Both the position numbers and the translations under genes were made by a program. From Pseudoflavonifractor phocaeensis (GTDB lineage: Bacteria > Bacillota > Clostridia > Oscillospirales > Oscillospiraceae), in NCBI RefSeq assembly GCF_016901955.1, contig NZ_JACJLC010000009.1, positions 1-62,365 of the forward strand: a stretch of 62,365 nt of DNA. The letters run 5' to 3'. This document shows, one piece after another, positions 16,678 through 24,584 of the stretch. Every line of letters begins with the position of its first letter. The first letter of the stretch is position 1. The notes below the pieces were generated by a model that ran no database searches, was not told the origin of the DNA, and saw nothing but the letters and a program-made list of their open reading frames with translations.

Positions 16678-17445
16678 ATGCGGGACAAGGTTTTAATTGC
16701 CACAAATAGTGGGAAGTTGCATCCTGGCCTGTGCGGCTGTGTGAGCCGGGTAGCTTCTATTGTGCACCAGGCTGTGAGTCAAAGGAAAGCGATGGAACTC
16801 CTGTCCCGGTTTCAATATAAAATGGTTATATTAGTGTTCAACCCGCAATTTGCCTGCAAAGAAGATATGATCGAGAGATTGCGGGCGCTGAGTAGCGTTC
16901 CCATTTGGATAGCCTCAGGGGAGCCTTCCAGGGAAGAAGAAATCCAACTGCTGGACGCTGGTGCGGATCGGTATTTTGCGCTGGATAGCCTGCTGGATGA
17001 GGAATATTTCCGGGCCAATGTGTCTGCCCTGCTCCGGCGTATGCGGATAGAAAATTCCGTAGAATACCAGGAGCTCTGGCTGCCGGACTGCGGCCTGAAG
17101 GTCAACCGCCGGTTTCACAAGGTCTATATGCACGGGAGGGATCTCCGGCTTACGCCCAAGCAGTATGCGCTGATGCTGATCCTGACCCAGCGCATGGGAG
17201 AAGTGGTGGAAAAGGAAGAACTCTATGAACTGGCCTGGAAGTCCTGCTATGATGTGAACGCCGATGAGGCGTTGAAGTATCACATCCGGGAAATACGCAA
17301 AAAGCTGGAACCGTTCGGCGCCGGCGGCCTGATTGAGACTGCGTGGGGCGTTGGATACCGTTTTTGCTGGGAGAATGTGTCGGATAACGGCGAATTTTGC
17401 GATATTCCTGACAGAATTAAACCTGAAACTGACAAAAATCCATGA
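16678..17445 (+). CDS. OmpR/PhoB-type response-regulator-like protein
   Basis: 255 aa from the ATG behind GGAGGG (an upstream frame extension lacks a ribosome site). Residues ~1-120 resemble a receiver domain but lack a clear phospho-acceptor Asp in the usual position, so it may be an atypical, phosphorylation-independent receiver. Residues ~135-235 are a winged-helix effector domain: LRLTPKQYALMLILTQRMGE, and the wing end GAGGLIETAWGVGYRF. No kinase gene is adjacent. It sits between the integration scar and the sigma-factor pair, suggesting control of mobile-element genes. Confidence 0.85.
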   Translation: MRDKVLIATNSGKLHPGLCGCVSRVASIVHQAVSQRKAMELLSRFQYKMVILVFNPQFACKEDMIERLRALSSVPIWIASGEPSREEEIQLLDAGADRYFALDSLLDEEYFRANVSALLRRMRIENSVEYQELWLPDCGLKVNRRFHKVYMHGRDLRLTPKQYALMLILTQRMGEVVEKEELYELAWKSCYDVNADEALKYHIREIRKKLEPFGAGGLIETAWGVGYRFCWENVSDNGEFCDIPDRIKPETDKNP

Positions 17446-17519
17446 GATTCCACATATTATCCACTATTCTGATGCCATGGCAGAGGGAGAAGGTGGAGCG
17501 ATATGAGACACAGACGGTA

Positions 17520-17554
17520 AGATCTGCCTCCCAAACAGGGGCAGATCTTTTTTT
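17520..17554 (+). terminator. Rho-independent terminator
   Basis: AGATCTGCC (17520-17528) pairs with GGCAGATCT (17540-17548), followed by a run of T. It ends the regulator transcript. The next ~300 bp (17555-17855) contain no convincing gene. Confidence 0.8.
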
Positions 17555-17855
17555 ATCCAAAGCAGCAAGCGGCAGCAAGGGCTGCCAGGATGCCGGGACA
17601 CGGTGTAAACTGACCGCTTGTGTCGTCCGCTGACGCGGGAAAGGCGCCACCATGACATCTTGCTGATCGGGGCATTGAGAAGGGTAAGCACGCCACGGAG
17701 CGGCGGGCAGGCACAGCGGTTGGGGATAGATGGGATTGGCTTTGCCGTCAGAGCCAGACCATATCCTGTTTCCGTGGGTTTCTCAATGCCGGATGGAATT
17801 CCCGCAGGCCAACTGCAAGCCGATGTGGCGCGGGATGCCGGGATCCTCCTTATGT

Positions 17856-17876
17856 TCTGAATGGATCACATTCAGA
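17856..17876. promoter_or_regulatory. Inverted repeat TCTGAATG-GATCA-CATTCAGA
   Basis: Perfect 8-bp arms 25 bp before the sigma-factor start at 17901. Operator-like; the binding protein is unknown. No good -35/-10 pair was seen beside it. Confidence 0.35.
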
Positions 17877-17900
17877 GCTGGAGCATGAGGAGGAATCCCT

Positions 17901-18308
17901 ATGGAGTTTAGAAACAGCGGCAGATTGGAAGACCAGATCGTGCAGAATCAGTTTACCGCATATCTCCGGATCGCGGTGCGCAGGAAGGTAAAAGATGTTC
18001 TGAACAAGAGGAAAAAGTGGCGGCAAACGGAGATGCTTACGGATTTTCAGGAGGTTGGACCGTGGGAATGGCAGCGTGCCATACGCACGCAGGACCCGGC
18101 GGAGGTTTTTGCGGAGTTAGAGGCGCTGAAAGCTCTGTTGGCCGAACTCAGTTCCAGAGATCGGGGGATCTTCCTGGGCAGGGCACTGTACGGATGGGAT
18201 TTTGAGATGTTGGGCAGGGCCTATGGGCTGACCTATCAGGGGACCGCCGCGGTCTATCATCGTGTGCTCCGAAGACTGCGGCAGGTTTTGGGGAGGGAGT
18301 GTACATGA
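17901..18308 (+). CDS. Small sigma-70-like factor
   Basis: 135 aa. Region 2-like helices at the N-terminus (QNQFTAYLRIAVRRKVKDVL) and a region 4 helix-turn-helix near the C-terminus (LSSRDRGIFLGRALYGWDFE, then YQGTAAVYHRVLRRLRQ). Such short factors are carried by clostridial conjugative elements and probably direct RNA polymerase to element promoters. Start ATG has AGGAGG nine bases upstream. Its stop overlaps the next gene by ATGA, so the pair is co-translated. Confidence 0.78.
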   Translation: MEFRNSGRLEDQIVQNQFTAYLRIAVRRKVKDVLNKRKKWRQTEMLTDFQEVGPWEWQRAIRTQDPAEVFAELEALKALLAELSSRDRGIFLGRALYGWDFEMLGRAYGLTYQGTAAVYHRVLRRLRQVLGRECT

Positions 18309-18490
18309 GTTTTGTGGACCTGCTGCGCAGGGCCAAAATAAATGACAAAGAGGCCAGAACGGCCATTCTGGAGATGTATCAGCCCATGCTGCTGAAAGAG
18401 TCCATTCTGGACGGGGTATTTGACGAGGATTTGTATCAGGAGCTCTGTGTGACGCTGCTACAGTGTGTAGATCGCTTTCAGATCCATTGA
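18305..18490 (+). CDS. Small helix-turn-helix partner protein
   Basis: 61 aa from the ATG behind GGAGGG, overlapping the sigma-factor stop (ATGA). The sequence SFVDLLRRAKINDKEARTAI and DEDLYQELCVTLLQCVDRF matches the short helix-turn-helix proteins that pair with sigma factors in Tn916- and Tn1549-like elements, although the role is not settled. It probably acts with the upstream sigma factor as a two-part factor. A terminator follows directly. Confidence 0.68.
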   Translation: MSFVDLLRRAKINDKEARTAILEMYQPMLLKESILDGVFDEDLYQELCVTLLQCVDRFQIH

Positions 18491-18507
18491 AAAGTTAGAA
18501 TGTACGG

Positions 18508-18551
18508 AACAACCGGCCGCCCCAGACATGTGTCTGAGGGGGCCGGTTGTT
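18508..18551. terminator. Bidirectional terminator
   Basis: AACAACCGGCC (18508-18518) pairs with GGCCGGTTGTT (18541-18551). It separates the rightward sigma/HTH unit from the leftward DUF2786 gene. Confidence 0.75.
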
Positions 18552-18595
18552 TGATTTCTGGTACCGTGGAGCGATCCCGCTTTATGACAGCTCGG

Positions 18596-19264
18596 TCAGC
18601 TGGCAGAATTCAGCCTGCGAGAGGGGTCAAAGGCTTTGCCATCCAGGTACCCCAATTTACCGCAGTCCGCGTTCCAGCGGGTGTCGGTACGCCTGGCATA
18701 GGTGATCTGGGCCATACGCTTGGTGGCATCCTCCACCGCCTGGGGCACGGCCATGACCAGCGCCCATTCCTGGTGCTGATCAGATTGGGCCTGAAAGGCT
18801 TCCTTCAGACCCATACAGAATCCCCAGCCGTAGGAGTGGCACATCTGACGCAGCTCCTGGGCGGAGTACCCCTTCTGCCGACGGATGGCTGAACGGCGGG
18901 CGGACACACACTCAAAGGCATAGAGGAGAATAGACTTGCAGATCTGGAAATCCTCATCCAAGCCGACCAGACCGATCTCCGTCCGCTTGGCGCCTTTTTG
19001 TTTCAGCAGGAACGATTTACAGCAATAGTGTTTGGAAATGGTAGCTGCCAAGGTGGGGGCCCAGGGGGTGGACAACTTGGTGGTGGTCAACCCAATGCCC
19101 TCCTTTCGCAGCTGCTGGGGTCCGGAGGGGGTCACGTCCGCCAGCGTCAGTTTGTATTTTGCCATCAACTGGCGGGCTTTGAGGAGCGCCGCTTTGGCCT
19201 CCGCCTCATAAGGGCTGTTGGCCAGGGCCAGCAGATGGGCAATTTTATCTGTCAGGCTTGCCAT
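18596..19264 (-). CDS. DUF2786 family protein
   Basis: 222 aa. The N-terminal DUF2786 motif is clear: MASLTDKIAHLLALANSPYE and AEAKAALLKARQLMAKYKLT. A second C-terminal domain follows (WAPTLAATISKHYCCKSFL...). DUF2786 proteins are common in conjugative elements and phages; no biochemical role is known to me. Start ATG lies behind GGGAGG. It is at the downstream end of the SSB-DUF932-sigma block, after a terminator-like hairpin at 19307, so it may be partly independent. Confidence 0.82.
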   Translation of the reverse strand: MASLTDKIAHLLALANSPYEAEAKAALLKARQLMAKYKLTLADVTPSGPQQLRKEGIGLTTTKLSTPWAPTLAATISKHYCCKSFLLKQKGAKRTEIGLVGLDEDFQICKSILLYAFECVSARRSAIRRQKGYSAQELRQMCHSYGWGFCMGLKEAFQAQSDQHQEWALVMAVPQAVEDATKRMAQITYARRTDTRWNADCGKLGYLDGKAFDPSRRLNSAS

Positions 19265-19306
19265 GGAATTTCAACCTCCCGTTTGTTGTGATGATAATAG
19301 AAGAAA

Positions 19307-19345
19307 GGAATCCGCCCGATACGTGAAGCGCGGCGGGCGGATCCC
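19307..19345. terminator. Hairpin terminator
   Basis: GGAATCCGCCCG (19307-19318) pairs with CGGGCGGATCCC (19334-19345) with one G-T. The minus-strand transcript continues TTTCTTCT, the plus-strand TTTT. It likely ends the upstream leftward genes. Confidence 0.65.
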
Positions 19346-19373
19346 TTTTCAATGAAATTTCACAGCAGATGCT

Positions 19374-19802
19374 TTACCCGGCCCTGCGTTTGGACCAGCG
19401 CTCAGCCTGGCCCTGCTTGAGCCTGGCATAGTGGATCTCGTAGCTGTCGCAGCCGGCGGAGTGGTACCGGCGGAGCGCCCCCGAGTGGAACTGGAACAGC
19501 GCGGCCAGACGGCCGGGCTGTCCGGTATCCGGGTCCCCGGGAGTCCGCCGGTAGTCCACGATATGGCCCAGCTCATTCCGTTCCAGGAAGGCCATAAAGC
19601 TGTCGTCCTCCACATCCAGGAGACCGTCCGCCAAGTAGGCCTGGTAGCGGGGAAGGGACTGGCCCAGCTCCTGGGTGATGGTGATCCGTCCGGAGCCGTC
19701 AGAGGGCAGGAGCTGCACCTTTAGCTGGGGCGTCTTGGAGCAGCACTTGACCTTCAAACGGTAAGTCTTGCCCTGATAAGTGCCAAGTAACAGGGCGTTC
19801 AT
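19374..19802 (-). CDS. Hypothetical ICE protein (DUF4313-like)
   Basis: 142 aa. Starts MNALLLGTYQGKTYRLKVKC and is beta-rich in the first half, then GQSLPRYQAYLADGLLDVED. I associate this pattern with small ICE proteins annotated DUF4313, with limited certainty. No membrane segment or catalytic motif. Start ATG behind AAAGGATGTG. It is the gene after the 79-aa protein in the leftward SSB/sigma block. Confidence 0.6.
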   Translation of the reverse strand: MNALLLGTYQGKTYRLKVKCCSKTPQLKVQLLPSDGSGRITITQELGQSLPRYQAYLADGLLDVEDDSFMAFLERNELGHIVDYRRTPGDPDTGQPGRLAALFQFHSGALRRYHSAGCDSYEIHYARLKQGQAERWSKRRAG

Positions 19803-19839
19803 AGTGATTCACATCCTTTTCATGCAGAGTAAATGACGC

Positions 19840-20079
19840 TCAGGCGGCGGAAGCCACGGCGGGCACCGGCGGCGCGGATTGGGGCGCCGTGGGCGCCAGT
19901 AGAAAATAGCAGGTGTTCCTGGTCTCAAAGCAGATCCGTCCCGGGCTGACGCTGCCAATGGACACCACGGTGGTGGTGCGGATCATGCGGCCCTCGTGGA
20001 TGATGAGGGCCCGTTGGCCAACGGTCAGGGGGCAGATGAGGATCCCGCTGAGGATCCTGGTAGCCTTTTCGGCTTTCAT
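19840..20079 (-). CDS. Small hypothetical protein
   Basis: 79 aa, unrecognised. A short beta-rich core (VGQRALIIHEGRMIRTTTVV) and an Ala/Pro-rich tail. Its ATG overlaps the stop of the sigma-factor gene by ATGA, which supports it as a real co-translated gene of the ICE block. Confidence 0.55.
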   Translation of the reverse strand: MKAEKATRILSGILICPLTVGQRALIIHEGRMIRTTTVVSIGSVSPGRICFETRNTCYFLLAPTAPQSAPPVPAVASAA

Positions 20080-20666
20080 GGGTTCAATCCCTCCATTCTC
20101 AGATAGGTTTGATACAGACGCTTCAAGCGCTTGCTGACCCTCCCGGAGGACAGGCCCATAGCCCGGGCGGTGCCGGCAATGCTGTGGCCCTCCAGACGCA
20201 GCCGGACCAGAGCGCGTTGCTCCGGTGTGGCGATGCGGAGCAGGTCAACCAGCAGCAGATGGGCGTCCAGTTCCTGCCACACAAGCGCTTCTTTCTCCCG
20301 CAGGCAATCAGAGAGCCGGAGCCGTACCGCCAGCTGCCGCTGTTCCGCCCGGAAATAAACAGCCAGACTTCGCCGCATGGCCCGCCAGGCCAGGGTGGAA
20401 AACGGATAGCAAGCCAGCTGGGGCTGGGTCAGATAGCGCCGTACAGCCTGGAGATATCCAAGCGCTGCAATATCGTAATATGCCGGAATGTCCAGCTGCC
20501 GCCGGATCAGATAATCGTATATCAGGGAATGATGCCGGGCGGCAAAATCCTTCTGTATCTCCGTCAGGGCGGGCAGAGGAGGGGGCCGTCCCTCTGCTGG
20601 GGCCGGCCCCTTTGCCTGGGATGACCGCTCCGGCGTGTTACGCGGGCAGTTTCTCCCGTTCTCCAT
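20076..20666 (-). CDS. Sigma-70 family sigma factor of the ICE
   Basis: 196 aa. Region 2 helices are visible (IYDYLIRRQLDIPAYYDIAA, LGYLQAVRRYL, PFSTLAWRAMRRSLAVYFR) and region 4 at the C-terminus (ATPEQRALVRLRLEGHSIA, GTARAMGLSSGRVSKRLKRL). It probably drives element-specific promoters. The first ~30 residues are Pro-rich and overlap the upstream gene; without a clear ribosome site, translation may be coupled. Its stop overlaps the next start. Confidence 0.82.
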   Translation of the reverse strand: MENGRNCPRNTPERSSQAKGPAPAEGRPPPLPALTEIQKDFAARHHSLIYDYLIRRQLDIPAYYDIAALGYLQAVRRYLTQPQLACYPFSTLAWRAMRRSLAVYFRAEQRQLAVRLRLSDCLREKEALVWQELDAHLLLVDLLRIATPEQRALVRLRLEGHSIAGTARAMGLSSGRVSKRLKRLYQTYLRMEGLNP

Positions 20667-21477
20667 CGATCACACGGGCGTCGGCAAAGTGGGCGCCGTT
20701 TTCCGGCAGCCGGAGGGGCTGGCCGTCATCCTCTTCCTCCAGGGCGGAGGCGGACCGCAGGGCGCTGGCACGCTGCTGGTTCATCTGCTTGATGCGCTGA
20801 ATGAAGTCGTTGGCGTAGGCAGCCACCTGGGCCAGCTCTTCGCCGGTGAAATCACGCAGCTTGGCGAAGGATACCACGCTGTAGTCCTGATTGGTGCGGG
20901 CGTTGGTGGCCCGGGTCAGGCTCAGCCGCACGATGCAGCTGAAGATCCGCCGCCGCCGGTAGACGAAGACCGCGTTGACAAACCGGGAAAAGGCCTTCAG
21001 GCTGGTGGGCGGCAGGTTGATCTGCATGGGGATGAACTCCCCGCTGCGCAGCAGGTAGATGGTGCGCATATTCTTGCAGGCCTTGCCCGCCCCGGACTCA
21101 CTGCTGCCATACTGGTTCAGCAGACAGTCCACGCAGGTGCCGCCGGGGTTGCCGTACCCCAGCTTGCCGTCCAGGGACTGGCAGATGGGGGGCACGCTGC
21201 TGTCGTATTCACTGCCGCTGGGCCAGTAGGCGTTATTGTTGTGGCTGAACAGGATCACGCCGTCCAGGTACTTGGTATAGTCCGGGTTCTGGGGATCGCC
21301 GGTGGGCAGCTCCCACTGGAGCATCCCGCCGCCGGGCACCTTGATTTGGGGGAAGTCCAGCCGCAGTCCGTCAATGTCATCGGTAAATCCGTCGTCCATG
21401 GCCTCGCCGTCCGCCAGGGGCAGCATAAAGGGGGCTTCCAATTCCGCGGAGTTGTGGGCGCTGTTCTCCTGATACAT
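20638..21477 (-). CDS. Conserved ICE protein, possible single-stranded-DNA partner
   Basis: 279 aa, no named family recognised. A mid region has CVDCLLNQYGSSESGAGKAC, a Cys pattern that could bind zinc, then a basic strand-rich section. The acidic C-terminus ends RVIDGEREKLPA, almost the same as the end of the ICE SSB protein 2.2 kb upstream. The shared tail suggests that both dock the same partner. Start ATG behind AAGGAGG. Located between DUF932 and the sigma factor. Confidence 0.65.
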   Translation of the reverse strand: MYQENSAHNSAELEAPFMLPLADGEAMDDGFTDDIDGLRLDFPQIKVPGGGMLQWELPTGDPQNPDYTKYLDGVILFSHNNNAYWPSGSEYDSSVPPICQSLDGKLGYGNPGGTCVDCLLNQYGSSESGAGKACKNMRTIYLLRSGEFIPMQINLPPTSLKAFSRFVNAVFVYRRRRIFSCIVRLSLTRATNARTNQDYSVVSFAKLRDFTGEELAQVAAYANDFIQRIKQMNQQRASALRSASALEEEDDGQPLRLPENGAHFADARVIDGEREKLPA

Positions 21478-21516
21478 GATGTTATCCTCCTTAAAAAATG
21501 ACTTTGCCTGTGGTGA

Positions 21517-22602
21517 TTACGCCGCCATGGGCAGAGCCTCCGGCCCTGTGATCTTCGTCTGAAGGGCCCTGGGCATGGTCATGACCTTGTAGCCGATCTC
21601 CTCCAGAGCGGTAGCCCGGTCGTAGCTCTCCACATCCTGGCTGAACCGGGTAATTGCATTGGCCAGTCCGTAGAGGGTCAGGTCGGCGCTCTCGATGAGG
21701 TGCTGGAGTACGCCCTTGCACTCCTCCTCCGTGATGTGGAAGCTGGCCCCGGTGAGCCGGACCACCTCCGGGATCTGCCGGGTGTCCAGCCTGACCCCCT
21801 GGCTCTCCCGCATCTTGTCCACCACCTGGAGGAAACTGGCCTCCCGTACCGCGGCGTCCACGGTGTCCTGGAGCTTCTTGACAAACGCCACGTCGTCTGC
21901 CAGCTTGGTCTCCTCGGAGTAGATGGAGAAGTCCTCCTGACTGTCCATGGCCCGGCCCGTGTGATAGCGGCCGGTTTTGGCGTCGTTGACTACCATCCCG
22001 TTGGAACAGACCAGCCGGTAGACAAGCGGCTTGACCCATACGGCGCCCTGTCCGATCTCGCTGTTGGAGATGATCACGCCGGCCTGTACCACGTCTCCAG
22101 GGACTACCTCAGCCTGGAGCCGGGGATTGACTACCTTGATATACATCCGGCTGTCGGTGATCTCGCAGCTCTCCACCCGGGCCTCCGGCATCTGTTCCAG
22201 CCGGGGCAGGGTGAAGCGGGCGATATCCAGGTTTTCGATCCGCCGGTACCGCTTGCTGAGAAAGGCCCGGGCATGGCCGTCAATGGTGCGCAGCATCCGC
22301 TGCTCCGGATTGTGCTGGAACCAGCGGTTGACGTTGCAGGCCAGCAGCTCCGGTTCCTCCTCCAGCATTTTGTTGTAGTACCGGACCGGAATGTCCAGAT
22401 AAGCGCCAATCTGCCGGTGGGCCGTGGCGCGGATATCCAGCGGGGAAAGCTGGACCTCCTCACGGCCGGCCAGACGGAGCTTGGGGACGCCGTCGTCCAC
22501 CTCCATCCGCAGGCAGTTGGTATTGACCAGATAGTCCTCCTTGGCCGCATCCTGGCGGACCAGCTCCATAAGCATCTCCTGGATGGTGCGTCCGCGTTTC
22601 AT
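21517..22602 (-). CDS. DUF932 family protein
   Basis: 361 aa. DUF932 (phage/plasmid-like) pattern: RQIGAYLDIPVRYYNKMLEE, HARAFLSKRYRRIENLD, VKPLVYRLVCSNGMVVND. These proteins accompany element DNA-processing genes; the function is not established to my knowledge. Start ATG behind AAAGGATG. It lies between the small membrane protein and the 279-aa protein, all on one strand with short gaps. Confidence 0.85.
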   Translation of the reverse strand: MKRGRTIQEMLMELVRQDAAKEDYLVNTNCLRMEVDDGVPKLRLAGREEVQLSPLDIRATAHRQIGAYLDIPVRYYNKMLEEEPELLACNVNRWFQHNPEQRMLRTIDGHARAFLSKRYRRIENLDIARFTLPRLEQMPEARVESCEITDSRMYIKVVNPRLQAEVVPGDVVQAGVIISNSEIGQGAVWVKPLVYRLVCSNGMVVNDAKTGRYHTGRAMDSQEDFSIYSEETKLADDVAFVKKLQDTVDAAVREASFLQVVDKMRESQGVRLDTRQIPEVVRLTGASFHITEEECKGVLQHLIESADLTLYGLANAITRFSQDVESYDRATALEEIGYKVMTMPRALQTKITGPEALPMAA

Positions 22603-22628
22603 GGTGGTTCACATCCTTTCTTTTGTTG

Positions 22629-23387
22629 TTACCAGGAGATCAGGAGACCCCGCTCATCCGTGTCGGCAGACAGGCCCTCCTGCTTCAAAACCTGGGTAAG
22701 CTGCGGCCAATACATCCGCTGCGGCAGGTCGGGCAGGGTTTCCCGGGTGGGTTCCTCGCCGCCGTCCTCGTTCAGCAGGACGATCTCGCCGTTCTCCTTC
22801 ACCGTCAGGCTGCTGTGGCCCCGGGACTGGAGATCGGGGATCAGGGTATCCAGGACCAGCCTGCCCCGCAGCTCAAACCACGCCTGCGGGTCCAGGGACA
22901 GATCCCCGGCCTGGCCGGAGCCGGGCGTGACCGGCGCGGTCTTGACCAGCTCGCACCGGAGGTTGGCCATCTGATCCAGGGTGACGTCGGCATATTCATA
23001 ATCCGGTACGCCATAGAGCCGGAGCCGTCCGGTGCCGCCTGTGACGGCGAAGGCCGCCGGGTCCTCCATGGTCCACTCCCAGCGGGCTTTGGGATAGGCC
23101 GCCTTCAGGAGTGCGGAGATCCGGTAATTGACGTGGCGCAGCAGCACGGCGGACGCCTGAGCCCCGGAGGAGGTGTCTTGCCTGTCCAGCCGCTCCAGGC
23201 ATTGCCGGTAGAGCCGGTTGTTCCGCCATACCGGCAGCAGCCGGGCCCGGGCAAGCCAGATGCCCCAGATGCCAAACGCCGCCAGCAGCAGGGGAATGAG
23301 CCAGTCGCCCCGTACCAGGGCCAGGATGGCGATGACCACGCCGATCAGTACGGAGATACCGCCCCTCAGGGGAGATTGCCATTTCAT
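22629..23387 (-). CDS. ICE membrane protein, unknown function
   Basis: 252 aa. Two N-terminal membrane segments (GISVLIGVVIAILALVRGDW, then LIPLLLAAFGIWGIWLARAR), followed by a soluble domain of ~190 residues with no recognised motif. Likely anchored in the cytoplasmic membrane. Start ATG behind AAAGGTGG. Between SSB (after its terminator) and DUF932, as is common in Oscillospiraceae conjugative elements. Confidence 0.65.
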   Translation of the reverse strand: MKWQSPLRGGISVLIGVVIAILALVRGDWLIPLLLAAFGIWGIWLARARLLPVWRNNRLYRQCLERLDRQDTSSGAQASAVLLRHVNYRISALLKAAYPKARWEWTMEDPAAFAVTGGTGRLRLYGVPDYEYADVTLDQMANLRCELVKTAPVTPGSGQAGDLSLDPQAWFELRGRLVLDTLIPDLQSRGHSSLTVKENGEIVLLNEDGGEEPTRETLPDLPQRMYWPQLTQVLKQEGLSADTDERGLLISW

Positions 23388-23421
23388 CGATCGTTACCAC
23401 CTTTCTGTTTGTCTGAAAACA

Positions 23422-23477
23422 AAAAAGGAACCGCACTGGTGCATGAGTCATTCAAACACACAGTGCGGTTCCTTTTT
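23422..23477 (-). terminator. Strong terminator downstream of ssb
   Basis: AAAAAGGAACCGCACT (23422-23437) pairs perfectly with 23462-23477; the U-run serves either strand. It should cut most transcripts after ssb, so downstream genes may need antitermination or another promoter. Confidence 0.8.
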
Positions 23478-23492
23478 CTTCGCTCCGGGCCG

Positions 23493-23906
23493 TTATCCCG
23501 GAAGGGTCTCCCGCTCACCGTCGATCACCGGAAGCGGTTCCGGAGTGGGAGGGCTGAGCGGTTGTCCCGCTGGACCGGGCCGGGCGGTTCTGACGCCGGG
23601 GGGCAGGACGCTCCACTGGCGCAGCCGCAGCTTCAGCCGCTTGTCCCGGGTCGTTCCGTCCCGCTGGACATAGTCCGCCAGTTCCAGAAAGCCCCGCACC
23701 CATAGACGGGCGCCCCGGCCTATCTTCTGCTCCAGCAGGCTCTGAGCCAGATCGTCCCATGCCCAAACCTCAAAGTACTGTTCCCGGGCGGCCTCTCCCC
23801 GGCCGATTCGTTCCGCCAGGGTGAATCGCAGGTAGAGCGCACCCTGGTGGCTCCGCTTCGGTTCCAGGTCATGGGTCACCCGGCCGATGGTACGCAGGTC
23901 TGCCAT
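23493..23906 (-). CDS. ssb: Single-stranded DNA-binding protein (ICE-encoded)
   Basis: 137 aa from ATG 23906, chosen for AGAAAGGAG four bases upstream. OB-fold pattern: LRTIGRVTHDLEPKRSHQGA, LYLRFTLAERIG, EQYFEVWAWDDLAQSLLEQ, GARLWVRGFLELADY. It would coat the transferred single strand in recipient or donor. The usual acidic DDxIPF tip is absent; it ends VIDGERETLPG, a tail shared with the 279-aa protein at 20638-21477. It is first after a consensus promoter at 24108-24136 and is followed by a strong terminator. Confidence 0.88.
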   Translation of the reverse strand: MADLRTIGRVTHDLEPKRSHQGALYLRFTLAERIGRGEAAREQYFEVWAWDDLAQSLLEQKIGRGARLWVRGFLELADYVQRDGTTRDKRLKLRLRQWSVLPPGVRTARPGPAGQPLSPPTPEPLPVIDGERETLPG

Positions 23907-24004
23907 ATCGCTCCTTTCTGCCCTTATGGGCCGTGTTGTATCTATATAAAAAGCGCCAGCAATCGACCGGAGCTCCGAAGGGCATGATCGTACTACTGAC
24001 ACTT

Positions 24005-24029
24005 ACGTACAAACCTGACAACGTGCGCA
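24005..24029 (-). repeat. Leader element, copy 2
   Basis: On the minus strand, 23 of 25 bases match the tract at 15005-15029 (TGCGCACG ... AGGTTTGTACGT). A hairpin GTGGAG/CTCCAC precedes it. It lies in the ~200-nt leader between the promoter at 24108-24136 and ssb. Confidence 0.55.
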
Positions 24030-24107
24030 GGTGGAGGTTTCGCTCCACACACAGGCTTACAGCCGGTGCCCCGCAGGGGATTTGGCGCATCAATCAATTT
24101 CAAAAGG

Positions 24108-24136
24108 ATTATACCATATGAAGCGCCTTGAGTCAA
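24108..24136 (-). promoter_or_regulatory. Consensus sigma-A promoter for the ssb operon
   Basis: TTGACT, 17 bp, TATAAT on the minus strand, upstream of ssb with a long leader that includes the repeated 25-mer. This is the best promoter in the leftward ICE block. Confidence 0.8.
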
Positions 24137-24202
24137 CAATAAACACAATATATAGTATATATGATTTTGGCGGTGCGCAGATATCGCGGACGAGACAGGG
24201 AA

Positions 24203-24232
24203 GGGCGGCGCGGGGAACAACCCGCGCCGCCC
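24203..24232 (-). terminator. GC hairpin downstream of the 80-aa ICE gene
   Basis: GGGCGGCGCGGG and its perfect complement, 12-bp stem with a 6-base loop, 12 bp past the stop of the gene at 24244. Only a weak U-tail follows. Confidence 0.6.
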
Positions 24233-24243
24233 AGTCACGAGGG

Positions 24244-24486
24244 TCAGATCCGGACAAAAAGGCCTACGGGGCAGATATCCTGGTATGCGGGATCATCGAT
24301 GTACCAGCAGCCGGGGCCGGTGACATCCCAGCGGATCTCCAGGCTGATCTCATGCCAGCCGTCGGGAAGCAGGGCGGTGTAGCAGCTTCCGGCGTGGATG
24401 CCATAGCCGTTGAGCAGGAGCCTGGGATGTGGGTCGTGGTCCTCCGGGGCGGGGAGCTTCAGCTGGCTGATGCGGCGGGATCTCAT
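24244..24486 (-). CDS. Small ICE protein (DUF5348-like)
   Basis: 80 aa from the ATG behind GAGGAGG; a frame extension of ten residues lacks a ribosome site. The core LLLNGYGIHAGSCYTALLPD and GWHEISLEIRW resembles short beta-barrel-like ICE proteins annotated DUF5348, which is a tentative match. It lies between the large SLH protein and the ssb promoter. Confidence 0.5.
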   Translation of the reverse strand: MRSRRISQLKLPAPEDHDPHPRLLLNGYGIHAGSCYTALLPDGWHEISLEIRWDVTGPGCWYIDDPAYQDICPVGLFVRI

Positions 24487-24584
24487 AGGACAGGCCTCCT
24501 CTATTTTATTGTTCACTGATAAAACAGGAGGCAGCTGCGTATTTTTTGCAGACTATTTGGAAGTTCCCAATCGTGCGCGCATCA

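Noticed and set aside
17442-17860. Short frames after the OmpR-type regulator
   Set aside because: The first spans a clear terminator; the others have no ribosome site and no protein-like composition.
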